From Neoarius graeffei (lineage: Eukaryota > Chordata > Actinopteri > Siluriformes > Ariidae): a DNA stretch of 64,000 bases. Positions 23,201-36,528 of the stretch are shown here, piece after piece; the stretch's first letter is position 1; each line of letters begins with the position of its first letter. The notes under the pieces were generated by a model. That model was not told the DNA's origin and searched no databases. It saw only the letters and a list, made by a program, of their open reading frames with translations. The position numbers and the translations under genes were made by a program. The stretch is from positions 37,180,943 through 37,244,942 of the forward strand of contig NC_083571.1 in assembly GCF_027579695.1 (NCBI RefSeq), read 5' to 3'.

Positions 23201-26200
23201 CATTTTCAGAGACCAAATAGTGTTCAAGAAAAATTAATTTTCTTTAAAATGCCAGATGGGCTTCCTGCGGTGGTGATGTATGCAATGACGTCAGGTAGTA
23301 GTCACTTGGGGCAACTCAGCTGTTTATATTCTCTGTTTGCATCATAGTTTTGCTAGTTTTACAAGTATTTTTACATACAGTAAGTTATCGGTTTTTAAAT
23401 AAGTATGCCTCATTATGGAGCATATAAATGCCACAGTGATGCTAAAAAGAAAGCAGAAGCTGGAACTAGACTGCATTTCCACAGAGAAAATGCAAAGTGT
23501 GCTTGCTCAGCTGTGGCAAAGTATCAGCGACAGAAACTGGATCAGACATGAGACCTCGCGCTGCAGAATCTTTTTTACATGATCTACAGAAAGAGAGAGA
23601 GAGTGTGTGTGTATGCCTGCATGCTTTAAAATCTCGGTTTACAATGGCTCAACTTGCAGCCCGACATGACACTTCACAGTCTAAAATCTTTTTTACATGA
23701 TCTACATCTAGTGCTAGGTAAATTAACAGAGAGTGTGGTATGATTTAAAACAGAGATTTTTGAGTGCAAAGCACACAGCGTGACATGACACTAACGTTTT
23801 CTCCCAAAATTCTATTCATTTGAATAGGTGAAAATGAATGGAAGTAAATGGGGGGAAAGGAATCAGCGAAAAGAAAGGAAAAGATGGGTGTAGGTCAGAA
23901 CTGATTGCATGTATGTGTCAGGGGAGTTGGCCTGAGGTATCACATGAAGTTTGGTGGGTCGCCGATGAAGCGTGTCCAAGCTGGACAATTCGATTCGTGA
24001 GCCTCAGTCATTCTCTATGGGGAAAAAAACGACAGAAAAATGACAAGAATGAGAGAATGGGTGTGTCCAGTGGTTAAACTGGCTTTTGTAAGGAGGGGGA
24101 GCCCTTCTTCACTCACAGTGGTCAATATTTCTCAAAACATTTTTATTTATCGCACCATCGGTTTAATACATATTTTATCAACTTATGGCCTACTTATTTA
24201 TATCTCACATCAATGCACATTGGTAACTTATTAAGCCTAAGTTTCACCATCAATCTACACTGTAATTTGTAAAACTTATTCACAATATACACCACCAATT
24301 CACATATTAGCAATAGTTATTTACATCTCATCAATCTACACTATTATTTGCATTACTTGTTTACATCTCACACCATCAATTCACATATTAACAATAGTTA
24401 TGTACTGCAAAAATAGCCTGCTACATGGGACTGATGCTCACACACACTCTCTCTCCCTCGCTCTCCCCATCTCACCATCACTCACTCGCACTGCCTCTGC
24501 CACTGGTTCTGACGGCTCCTCCCACTCGCAAGTGAAATTTGCGAGTGAGAGACGGGGGGAGCGAGGGAGAGAGAGAGTGTGATCAGTCCCGTGTAGTATT
24601 TTTGCAGACGTATACCTTAACAGACGACCTCGATCTCTCTCATCAGCAAATCATTTCGTCTTTAAAATAATAGCTTCTTTAGCGCGAATGAAAAAAAAAA
24701 CACTTACGGGAAATGTTATATCACTGGCGGGCGTGCGAGGGCCACTGTCTAAATACAGGAGACTCCCAGAGCGTCCGGGAGACTTGGGATGTCTGAATCA
24801 TTTAATTGTGTTATTTAGTCTAGTCTTAGTGCCCCACAGCAACCTCATAACTTTGGCCAACCAAAGCAACATTGGATTGGGAGTGGAGCGCGCGAGCCAA
24901 TGGAAAAGTCCAGGCTGCCAGTTCTCACTATCATGAGGGAGGTTTGCTAGCGTTCCATGTGCAAAGACAGGTTAGCGGGCATCCATTAAATTAGCTACAG
25001 TGGTGCTTGAAAGTTTGTGAACCCTTTAGAATTTTCTATATTTCTGCATAAATATGACCTAAAACATCATCAGATTTTCACACAAGTCCTAAAAGTAGAT
25101 AAAGAGAACCCAGTTAAACAAATGAGACAAAAATATTATACTTGGTCATTTATTTATTGAGGAAAATGATCCAATATTACATATCTGTGAGTGGCAAAAG
25201 TATGTGAACCTTTGCTTTCAGTATCTGGTGTGACCCCCTTGTGCAGCAATAACTGCAACTAAACGTTTGCGGTAACTGTTGATCAGTCCTGCACACCGGC
25301 TTGGAGGAATTTTAGCCCGTTCCTCTGTACAGAACAGCTTCAACTCTGGGATGTTGGTGGGTTTCCTCACATGAACTGCTCGCTTCAGGTCTTTCCACAA
25401 CATTTCCATTGGATTAAGGTCAGGACTTTGACTTGGCCATTCCAAAACATTAACTTTATTCTTCTTTAACCATTCTTTGGTAGAACGACTTGTGTGATTA
25501 GGGTCGTTATCTTGCTGCATGACCCACCTTCTCTTGAGATTCAGTTCATGGAGAGATGTCCTGACATTTTCCTTTAGAATTCGCTGGTATAATTCAAAAT
25601 TCATTGTTCCATCAATGATGGCAAGCTGTCCTGGCCCAGATGCAGCAAATCAGGCCCAAACCATGATACTACCACCACCATGTTTCACAGATGGGATAAG
25701 GTTCTTATGCTGGAATGCAGTGTTTTCCTTTCTCCAAACATAACGCTTCTCATTTAAACCAAAATGTTCTATTTTGGTCTCATCCGTCCACAAAACATTT
25801 TTCCAATAGCCTTCTGGTTTGTCCACGTGATCTTTAGCAAACTGCAGATGAGCAGCAATGTTCTTTTTGGAGAGCAGTGGCTTTCTCCTTGCAACCCTGC
25901 CATGCACACCATTGTTGTTCAGTGTTCTCCTGATGGTGGACTCATGAACATTAACATTAGTCAATGTGAGAGAGGCCTTCAGTTGCTTAGAAGTTACCCT
26001 GGGGTCCTTTGTGACCTTGCCGACTAATACACGCCTCGCTCTTGGAGTGATCTTTGTTGGTTGACCACTCCTGGGGAGGGTAACAATGGCCTTGAATTTC
26101 CTCCATTTGTACACAATCTGTCTGACTGTGGATTGGTGGAGTCCAAACTCTTTAGAGATGGTTTTATAACCTTTTCCAGCCTGATGAGCATCAACAACAC

Positions 26201-29200
26201 TTTTTCTGAGGTCCTCAGAAATCTCCTATGTTCGTGCCATGATACACTTCCACAAACATGGGTTGTGAAGATCAGACTTTGATAGATCCCTGTTCTTTAA
26301 ATAAAACAGGGTGCCCACTCACACCTGATTGTCATCCCATTGATTGAAAACACCTGACTCTAATTTCACCTTCAAATTAACTGCTAATCCTAGAGGTTCA
26401 CATACTTTTGCCACTCACAGATATGTAATATTGGATCATTTTCCTCAATAAATAAATTACCAAGTATAATATTTTTGTCTCATTTGTTTAACTGGGTTCT
26501 CTTTATCTACTTTTAGGACTTGTGTGAAATTCTGATGATGTTTTAGATTATATTTATGCAGAAATAATGAAAACTCTAAAGGGTTCACAAACTTTCAAGC
26601 ACCACTGTAACTCACTTTTCTGATATTTACCGAAAAGCTAAAAACACAAAAAAACAGCTACAACTTAGTAAATGAAGATAAAATATGACAGAACTACAGA
26701 CAAAAAGATCTGAACTAACAAATGAAGGCGTGAATTTTTCGACTAGCATCCTGTCTGTCAGTGTTAGTTAACGTTACTTATGTCATCTGCTGCACTAGTA
26801 TATTTTGCCTGAGAAAGTTTCTAAACTAAAGACAAAATACAACCCCGATTTCAAAAAAGTTGGGACAAAGTACAAATTGTAAATGAAAATGGAATGCAAT
26901 AATTTACAAATCTCAAAAACTGATATTGTATTCACAATAGAACATAGACAACATATCAAATGTCGAAAGTGAGACATTTTGAAATTTCATGCCAAATATT
27001 GGCTCATTTGAAATTTCATGACAGCAACACATCTCAAAAAAGTTGGGACAGGGGCAATAAGAGGCTGGAAAAGTTAAAGGTACAAAAAAGGAACAGCTGG
27101 AGGACCAAATTGCAACTCATTAGGTCAATTGGCAATAGGTCATTAACATGACTGGGGATAAAAAGAGCGTCTTGGAGTGGCAGCGGCTCTCAGAAGTAAA
27201 GATGGGAAGAGGATCACCAATCCCCCTAATTCTGCACCGACAAATAGTGGAGCAATATCAGAAAGGAGTTCGACAGTGTAAAATTGCAAAGAGTTTGAAC
27301 ATATCATCATCTACAGTGCATAATATCATCAAAAGATTCAGAGAATCTGGAAGAATCTCTGTGCGTAAGGGTCAAGGCCGGAAAACCATACTGGGTGCCT
27401 GTGATCTTCGGGCCCTTAGACGTCACTGCATCACATACAGGCATGCTTCTGTATTGGAAATCACAAAATGGGCTCAGGAATATTTCCAGAGAACATTATC
27501 TGTGAACACAATTCACCGTGCCATCCGCCGTTGCCAGCTAAAACTCCATAGTTCAAAGAAGAAGCCGTATCTAAACATGATCCAGAAGCGCAGACGTCTT
27601 CTCTGGGCCAAGGCTCATTTAAAATGGACTGTGGCAAAGTGGAAAACTGTTCTGTGGTCAGACGAATCAAAATGTGAAGTTCTTTATGGAAATCAGGGAC
27701 GCCGTGTCATTCGGACTAAAGAGGAGAAGGACGACCCAAGTTGTTATCAGCGCTCAGTTCAGAAGCCTGCATCTCTGATGGTATGGGGTTGCATTAGTGC
27801 GTGTGGCATGGGCAGCTTACACATCTGGAAAGACACCATCAGTGCTGAAAGGTATATCCAGGTTCTAGAGCAACATATGCTCCCATCCAGACGACGTCTC
27901 TTTCAGGGAAGACCTTGCATTTTCCAACATGACAATGCCAAACCACATACTGCATCAATTACAGCATCATGGCTGTGTAGAAGAAGGGTCCGGGTACTGA
28001 ACTGGCCAGCCTGCAGTCCAGATCTTTCACCCATAGAAAACATTTGGCGCATCATAAAATGGAAGATACGACAAAAAAGACCTAAGGCAGTTGAGCAACT
28101 AGAATCCTACATTAGACAAGAATGGGTTAACATTCCTATCCCTAAACTTGAGCAACTTGTCTCCTCAGTCCCCAGACGTTTACAGACTGTTGTAAAGAGA
28201 AAAGGGGATGTCTCACAGTGGTAAACATGGCCTTGTCCCAACTTTTTTGAGATGTGTTGTTGTCATGAAATTTAAAATCACCTAATTTTTCTCTTTAAAT
28301 GATACATTTTCTCAGTTTAAACATTTGATATGTCATCTATGTTCTATTCTGAATAAAATATGGAATTTTGAAACTTCCACATCATTGCATTCCGTTTTTA
28401 TTTACAATTTGTTCTTTGTCCCAACTTTTTTGGAATCGGGGTTGTAAACAAAAGAACCATGACTTACCTCTGTCTACTTTGGTAAGGCATCGTGTTTAGC
28501 AGATAGTTACAACTTCGTACGACATAAATCCTCATAAAATATAAAGTATGATGGACTGATAGAAAACAGTGGCGCTAATTTCTTGAGCTGAAGTCCATTA
28601 ACGTTAACATTAAACGTATGATGATGCTGTGTGATGTCACGCATTCTCGCAGCGCATGTGCATTCAATGATAATTCCAATGAAAAATTTTTTTTTTTAAA
28701 TTGATGGGTGTAATTCACTTTAGCTTTTTTTTGTTGTCTAAATCATTATTGACGAACTCTCATATTGATGGTGTTTTTAGAATAGATGAAAATGAATAAA
28801 AGTATTATATTATTATAAACCCTGAAGCAGAGGGAGCTCAGCTCCTGCTGGCTGTACTGCCGAGGCGAAGCTGAGCTCTGGAGGGCTCTGGCCCAATTTA
28901 ATTTCTGGGTGTGTCAATCCAAAAGCCGTATACAAGTGCTCTACACCAGATCAGGACAGACATTTCAGAGTTGGAACTGTGTCGATATCTTTTTTTAAGA
29001 CAAAGACATTTAATTTTGCAGGTCTCTGCGCTATGCAACTTACAGACAATTCACTTGGTGGACTCATGGCTACTTGGGGAAAACAGTAAGGACAGTTATT
29101 AGTAGGCTTGCTAAGCACAAAGCAGTGTGAAACACACTACTGTTCTTAAATTTACTTTATTATTATTTGTTAGGGTGGGATTCGAACTTGGTTCGTTGGT

Positions 29201-32200
29201 GTGATAATCCAGCAAACCCCCACTAGGCCACCAGGGGGATGACTCAAATGCAGAGGCGTGAGGCGGAAGTAGAAAAAGGTTTATTTATACTATATACACT
29301 ATATACAGGGCAAAACAAAAAAACAAAAACAAAAAGTATAATCCAATACTGGGAAGACAAAGGGAAAAATAAAATATCAAAAGTTCAAAGTCCAAAAAGG
29401 AAAAGGCAAAAATGCAAAAGCTCAGAAGATCACAAAAATAAAAATATCCAAAGGTACAAAACAAAAGCCAAAAAACCAGAAAAGCAAAGTGCAAAACAAA
29501 GAACACGGTACAGAGGAAACTGGAGATAAACATAACAGCATAAAGACTCCGTGACAAGAGGACTGAACTCAGGGGTATAAATACACAAACTAATTAAGGA
29601 CACAGGTGAAGATAATTAGGACTAAACAGGCAATTAACAAAAACACAAAACACAGGAACAGTGGCGGCCTCTAGAGGCCAAAATAAACATGACATGAAAA
29701 GGAAATAACAGCGGCCTCTAGAGGCCAAAACAGTCCAAGTCCTAACAGGACCCCCCCCTCTAGGAGCGTCTCCTGACGTTCCCAGGGCGATCCGGATGGG
29801 CCGAATGGAAGTCCCGACACAGTTCTTTATCTAGGACATCCCGAGCAGGAACCCAGCAGCGCTCCTCAGGACCATAGCCCTCCCAGTCCACCAGATATTG
29901 CAAGCCGCCGCGGACCTGGCGGGAGTCAAGCAGGCGATGCACAGTGAACACAGTCTGCCCCTGGAAGATGCGGGGGGGTGGGGGGTTCCTAGGGGCAGGG
30001 GCATACGTAGACGTCAGTACGGGCCGCAACAGGGAAACATGGAAAGTGGGGTTGATCCTCAGAGTCCAGGGCAACTGGAGCCGGTAGGAGACAGGGTTCA
30101 CCCTGCGCACCACCTTGAAGGGGCCAATGTAGCGAGGAGCAAGCTTGCGGTTCTCCACCCGCAGCGGAAGGTCCTTAGTGGACAGCCAAACCCGCTGCCC
30201 AGGGCGGAAAGTGTGTGCAGGTCTTCTATGGCAGTTGGCCTGAGTCTGGTTGGTTCTGGAGGTCTGTATGAGGGTCTTCCTGACCTTGCTCCAGGTCTTG
30301 CGACACCGTCTCACATATTGGTTGACCGAGGGCACCCCCGCGTCCTCCTCCTGGTCCGGGAACAGAGGTGGCTGGAACCCGAATTGGCACTGGAATGGCG
30401 ACAGCTTGGTGGCCGATGACTGCAGGGTGTTGTGGGCGTACTCTGCCCATGGCAGCCAGGTGCTCCACGATGTCGGGTTATCCATAGCCAGGCCTCGCAG
30501 GGTGGTTTCCAGGTCCTGGTTGAGCCTCTCCGTCTGACCATTGGACTGTGGGTGAAACCCAGAGGAGAGGCTGGCAGTGGCTCTGATGACCTTGCAGAAC
30601 CCGTGCCACACTCGGGAGGAGAACTGGGGCCCTCGGTCTGAGACGATGTCCTGTGGAAGACCAAAGACTCGGAAGACATGATTAAACAAAAGTTTCGCTG
30701 TTTCAAGAGCAGAGGGGAGTTTGCACAGTGGTATGAAGCGGCAGGCCTTGGAGAATCTGTCAACAATGACCAAAATGACCGTGTTACCTTGTGACTCAGG
30801 GAGACCCGTGATGAAGTCGACTGCCACGTGGGACCAGGGACGCCGGGGAATGGTCAGAGGATGCAGGAGACCCTGGGGACGCTGTCGTGGGTTCTTGGTT
30901 CTGGTGCAAACCTCACAGGACAGGACAAATGACCTTACTTCCTGCTCCATGTTAGGCCACCAGAAGCGTCTTTTCAGGAAGTCCAGGGTCCTCCGAGCTC
31001 CCGGGTGGGCGGTGAGAGGGGAAGAGTGACCCCACTGGAGAACCTTGGCCCGGGCTTGATGTGGGACATACAAGAGGCCCGGTGGCCCCGTCCCAGGACC
31101 GGGGTCCTGGCGTTGGGCTCGTCGGACAGCCTCCTCAATACCCCAGCGGACAGGGGCCACAATCCGGGACACAGGGATAATAGGCCCGACTTCATTCTCC
31201 CTGTTAGTGGCAGAGAACAGCCTGGACAGTGCGTCAGGTTTGGTGTTCTTGGAGCCGGGGCGGTACGAGAAGGTGAAGTCAAACCGACTGAAAAACAGGG
31301 CCCACCTAGCCTGTCGAGGGTTAAGTCTCTTGGCTTGCTGGAGGTACTCCAGGTTCTTGTGGTCAGTCCAAACCAGGAATGGATGTTGCGCTCCCTCCAG
31401 CCAGTGCCTCCACTCCTCAAGGGCCAGTTTGACTGCTAGCAGTTCTCGATCCCCCACATCGTACCGGGACTCCGCAGGACTCAGGCGGTGGGAGAAGTAA
31501 GCGCAGGGGTGCAGCTTTCCTTCCGAACGTTGAGAGAGCACCGCGCCGACACCACTGTCCGAGGCGTCCACCTCCACGATGAATGGTTGGGAGGTGTCCG
31601 GGAGGACCAGAATGGGTGCCGTGCAGAAGCGGTCCTTGAGGTCTCTGAACGCCTTTTCCGCCTGAGGAGACCAGACATAAGATCCACCTGTCCCTTTGGT
31701 GAGGTCTGACATGGGTGCTGCCACAGAACTGAAGTTCCTGATGAACTTGCGGTAGAAGTTAGCGAATCCTAAGAACCGCTGAACCTCCTTAACGGACTTG
31801 GGAGTAGGCCAATCCCGGACGGCCAGGGTCTTGGCAGGGTCCATTTGGAGTTGGCCTGTCCGTACAATAAATCCCAGAAAGGAGACCTCGGGAACATGAA
31901 ATTCGCATTTTTGGGCCTTGGCGAACAGATTGTTCTGTAGCAGCCTCTGGAGAACCTGGCGGACATGGTGGCGGTGCTCCTGCATGGTCTTGGAGAAGAT
32001 AAGGATGTCGTCGAGGTAGACAAAAACGTACAGGTTAATCATGTCCCTTAAGACGTCGTTGATTAGGGCCTGAAAAACAGCTGGTGCGTTGGTGAGTCCG
32101 AAGGGCATCTGGTGTTGCCGAAGGGCAACACCAGACGGGGTGTTAAAGGCAGTCTTCCACTCGTCTCCATGTCGGATACGGATGAGGTGGTATGCGTTCC

Positions 32201-35200
32201 GTAGGTCCAACTTGGTGAAGACGGTGGCGCCTTGGAGCAGGTCGAAAGCAGTGGACATCAGCGGAAGGGGATATCGGTTGCGCACAGTGATCTTGTTCAG
32301 GCCCCTGTAGTCAATACATGGTCGGAGCCCCCCATCCTTCTTGCCGACAAAGAAGAAGCCGGCACCAGCAGGTGAGGTGGAGGGTCGAATGAACCCAGAG
32401 ACCAGGGCGTCTTTGAGGTATTCCTCCATGGCCTTGCGTTCTGGCTGAGAGAGGGAAAACAGTCTGCCACGAGGAGGGGTAGTCCCAGGGAGCAAGTCGA
32501 TGGCACAGTCGTAGGCCCGGTGCGGAGGAAGAACGGCGGCCCTGCTCTTGCTGAATATCTCCTTGAGATCCCAGTACTCTGTGGGAACTTGAGATAACTC
32601 TGTGAGATCAGGGGGCTCAGCAGGAGACACAGGAGAGCTAGAGAGCAGACAAGAGGCATGGCATGCAGGGCCCCATTCCACAACCTGGCTTGTTACCCAG
32701 TCTATGTGAGGGTTGTGGCGAGTAAGCCAAGGAAGGCCTAGAATAACTGGGAACTCAGGTGAAGGAATCAGGTGCAGGGATATTTCTTCCTTGTGACCTT
32801 GAGACTGGAGGAAGACTGGAGAAGTAACTTGGGTGACTCTTCCATCACCTAACGCTTGGCCATTGAGGGCAGACACAGACAGTGGGACTTCAAGAGGTGC
32901 AGTCGGAATATTGATGCTTTGGGCGAAGTGAATATCCATAAAGTTCCCAGCCGCCCCTGAGTCTAACAAAGCTTGACAAGAGTGGACAGACTCACCCCAG
33001 GAGATGGAGACCGGGATGTAGATTCCTTGGCCAGGGAGTCCGGGAGAGAGGGTAGGCCCCGTCACAACCCTCCCTCGGCTGGACAGGGCGGTCCTTTTCC
33101 CAAGAGTTCAGGACATGATGCTCGGAAGTGACCAGGCTTGCCACAGTAGATGCAGCACTTGTCCCTCCTTCTGCGCTCCCTCTCAGATGCGGAGAGGCGA
33201 GTACGACCCACTTGCATGGGTTCTGGACAGTCACTGAAGGAGGTAGACGGTCTCCAGGTAGAGGTAGGGAGGCTGGGGGGGCTCAAGGCTTGGTGGCGTT
33301 CTCTCATCCTGTTGTCCAGACGAATAGCATGTGAGATGAGGTTTTCAAGGTCACTTGGGCATCCAATAGAGGCCAGACCATCCTTGATGGGGTCAGACAG
33401 ACCATGGTGGAAGGCTGACACCAGGGGACGCTTCCTCCTTGCCGGATGGACATGAGCTTTCGGGCTGCGTCGGTACTGATGTCCGCCTGATCGAAGACCC
33501 GAAGCATCTCTTCAGAGAACAGCTGGAAATCAAGGCACTCAGGTCCCTGTCTTTGCCAGATAGCAGTAGCCCAGGCTCGCGCCTTACCAGCTAATAAGGT
33601 GATCACAAAGGCAATCTTGCGGCGATCCGTAGTGTAGGTGGTAGGCTGAAGCTCAAAGGTGAGTTGACACTGGGTAAGGAACTCTCGGCACTCACTGTGC
33701 TTGCCGTCGTACCTCTGTGGTGCAGGAAGGCTGGGTTCGCAAGGTGAAGAAGGCAGCATGGCAGGAGGCACAGGAGCAGGAGCGGGAGCTGGATCAGGAG
33801 ATGCAGGCAGAGATGTCAGCTGTGCCAGGGTTTTCCCGATTTGCTGAAGCAGTTCCTCGTGGCGAGCAAGGGCCTCACATTGGCTGGTGAGCGTACGTCC
33901 ATGAGCGTCCATGGTTGCTCCGAAGCGTGTCAAAGCTGCCGTAATTCCCTGAAGGTTGGCCGGGTAGACAGTTGAAGCAGCCTCTGCTGAGTCGGTCATG
34001 ACGGAGTCTTTCTGTTAGGCTGCTGGGCCATAGAAGGTTCACGCTGCACGCTGCATGCTGCACGCTACACGCTACACGTTCACGTGAAGAACCGGACCCT
34101 GGGCCATTAAACTTCATGCTTGGATGTTCACGTGTTGCGTCTGTTCTACTTTGACCGAGTAACCAACAATATGGACTCTTCGGATGACGACGATTGCCTC
34201 ATTCTGCTTTTACTGAGACAGAGGAAGAGAAAAAGGAACAGAATTTGGAGCCGAGAACACTTCCTTCTGCGAGAAACCCGTGGTGAATTTCACCGAACAT
34301 TCTATAATCTGCTTGACAATCCCGATGAAGAACTATTTTTCAATTATACCATTCAATTATATTTTTTCTGAAGTTTTCCCCTGAAAGCATAGCGTTATCT
34401 CCCTAGACCCGTTCTGATTGGCTGGTGCGGCGGTGACCGCATGCATTGACTGGAATTTCCGTCTTCACGCCTAGAAAAATGTGTGCATGTTCATTTCATG
34501 CTTCACGCGTGAAGTGTGCAGCGTGCAACGTGAACGCCGTTCTATGGCCCAGAGCAAGTCATGCTACGTTTGTCCACTTTTCTTTACACGCGTGTAGCGT
34601 GCAGCATGCAGCGTGAACCTTCTATGGCCCAGCAGCCTTAGGGTTTTGCTGGGATTCGAACCTGGTTCGTTGGTGTGATAATCCAGCAAACCCCCACTAG
34701 GCCACCAGGGGGATGACTCAAATGCAGAGGCGTGAGGCGGAAGTAGAAAAAGGTTTATTTATACTATATACACTATATACAGGGCAAAACAAAAAAACAA
34801 AAACAAAGAGTATAATCCAATACTGGGAAGACAAAGGGAAAAATAAAATATCAAAAGTTCAAAGTCCAAAAAGGAAAAGGCAAAAATGCAAAAGCTCAGA
34901 AGATCACAAAAATAAAAATATCCAAAAGGTACAAAACAAAAGCCAAAAAACCAGAAAAGCAAAGTGCAAAACAAAGAACACGGTACAGAGGAAACTGGAG
35001 ATAAACATAACAGCATAAAGACTCCGTGACAAGAGGACTGAACGCAGGGGTATAAATACACAAACTAATTAAGGACACAGGTGAAGATAATTAGGACTAA
35101 ACAGGCAATTAACAAAAACACAAAACACAGGAACAGTGGCGGCCTCTAGAGGCCAAAATAAACATGACACGAAAAGGAAATAACAGCGGCCTCTAGAGGC

Positions 35201-36199
35201 CAAAACAGTCCAAGTCCTAACATTATTATTATTATTAATTCACCCATTTTTTGGCACCGCTACTCCTCCCACAGCTTTTGAGATATCAACACCGTTCCAA
35301 CTCTGACATGTCCATCCTGAACCATGCCACAGACTCTCTTTCTCTGTTAATCTATCCAGCACCATGTAGATCATTTAAGAAAAGATTTTATAGCATGGGG
35401 CGGCACAGTGGTGTAGTGGTTAGCGCTATCGCCTCACAGCAAGAAGGTCCGGGTTTGAGCCCTGTGGCCGGCGAGGGCCTTTCTGTGTGGAGTTTGCATG
35501 TTCTCCATGTGGGTTTCCTCCAGGTGCTCCGGCTTCCCCCACAGTCCAAAGACATGCAGATTTATTTTCTATAAAATTTGAGATTTAGAACACTGATCTG
35601 GTCTAGTGAGTGTGAGGGTTGCAATTCAGTGCAGTGAGGAATGCACGGACTCGTATATTGGGGAAACCAAACAACCGCTTCACAGGCGTATGGCTCAACA
35701 CAAGAGAATCAGTTCCTCAGGCCAGGACTCTGCTGTCTACCTTCATCTTAACAACAAAGGACACTCATTTCAGGATTGCAACGTACGCATTTTAGCCAGA
35801 GAGGATTGTTGGTATGAGCGAGGAGTTAAAGAAGCTATTTTTGTCAATCTGGAACGGCCATCACTGAACAGAGGTGGTGGTCTAAGGCCCTGTCCACACG
35901 GCAACGGATTCAGGTGACTCCGATACAATTGCTTATCGTTTAGGCCTGGCGTCCACACTGCACCGGCGTTTTGGGTGCCCAAAACGCAATCTTTTTGAGA
36001 ACGGGTTCCAGAGTGGAAAGATCTGGCAACGTTGCCGTTGTGAAGTCGTCTGGATGAGTAGAACGGATTTGTTTACGATGACGTCACAACCACATGACTG
36101 TGAGTGCTTCAGGCCGGGTAGAAGTGTAACGAATATCACCAGGATATCACCAGGAAAAAGCCTTACAGAGCACTAGTGAGAGTGAAACACGAGCTTGGA

Positions 36200-36238
<39 letters not shown>

Positions 36239-36497
36239 GTTCAGTGTTAGTTCACAGTAAGTAATGCAAGAAGCAGAATAGTGACAGTAATAGTGAAGCA
36301 AAAACATGCAATTGTACAAACACTGCAGCTCTACAGCAAAATATTCATTTATGAAATGGTCTGATTCTTAATACCAGTAGTGCCAATGATCTTCTCATTG
36401 CTATGCGATGCGAGTTGTCAACAAATCCTATAACTTGGTTCATGAAACGCGCTTACAAAATATTTTCACTGTGAATATTTATTGTGTAATGGTGCAA

Positions 36498-36528
<31 letters not shown>

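Larger units (their letters stand above)
29168..35222 (-). mobile_element. Ty3/gypsy (chromovirus-type) LTR retrotransposon, 6 kb
   Basis: Two LTRs (29168-29747; 34013-35222 with an inserted Harbinger element) start TGTTAGGG and end CCTAACA. They are flanked by the 5-bp duplication TTATT (29163-29167, 35223-35227). Gag and pol run on the - strand. Near-identity of the LTRs (for example in the 29230-29747 region) indicates a recent insertion. It lies inside the 16-kb TTAA element. Confidence 0.94.
34013..35222 (-). repeat. 5' LTR of the gypsy element, split by a Harbinger insertion
   Basis: TGTTA (34013-34017) is followed by the Harbinger element. After the TTA duplication (34638-34640) the LTR continues GGGTTTTGCTGGGATTCGAA to CCTAACA at 35222. 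Removing the insertion restores an LTR of about 585 bases matching the left one. Confidence 0.9.

Noticed and set aside
29898..33455. Long + strand ORFs opposite the gypsy Pol (for example 29898-30419 and 31005-31439)
   Set aside because: They are antisense shadows of a GC-rich coding region with clear Pol motifs on the other strand.
29168..35222. The gypsy element as an endogenous retrovirus
   Set aside because: No envelope gene is present, the polymerase ends with a chromodomain, and the domain order is Ty3/gypsy.
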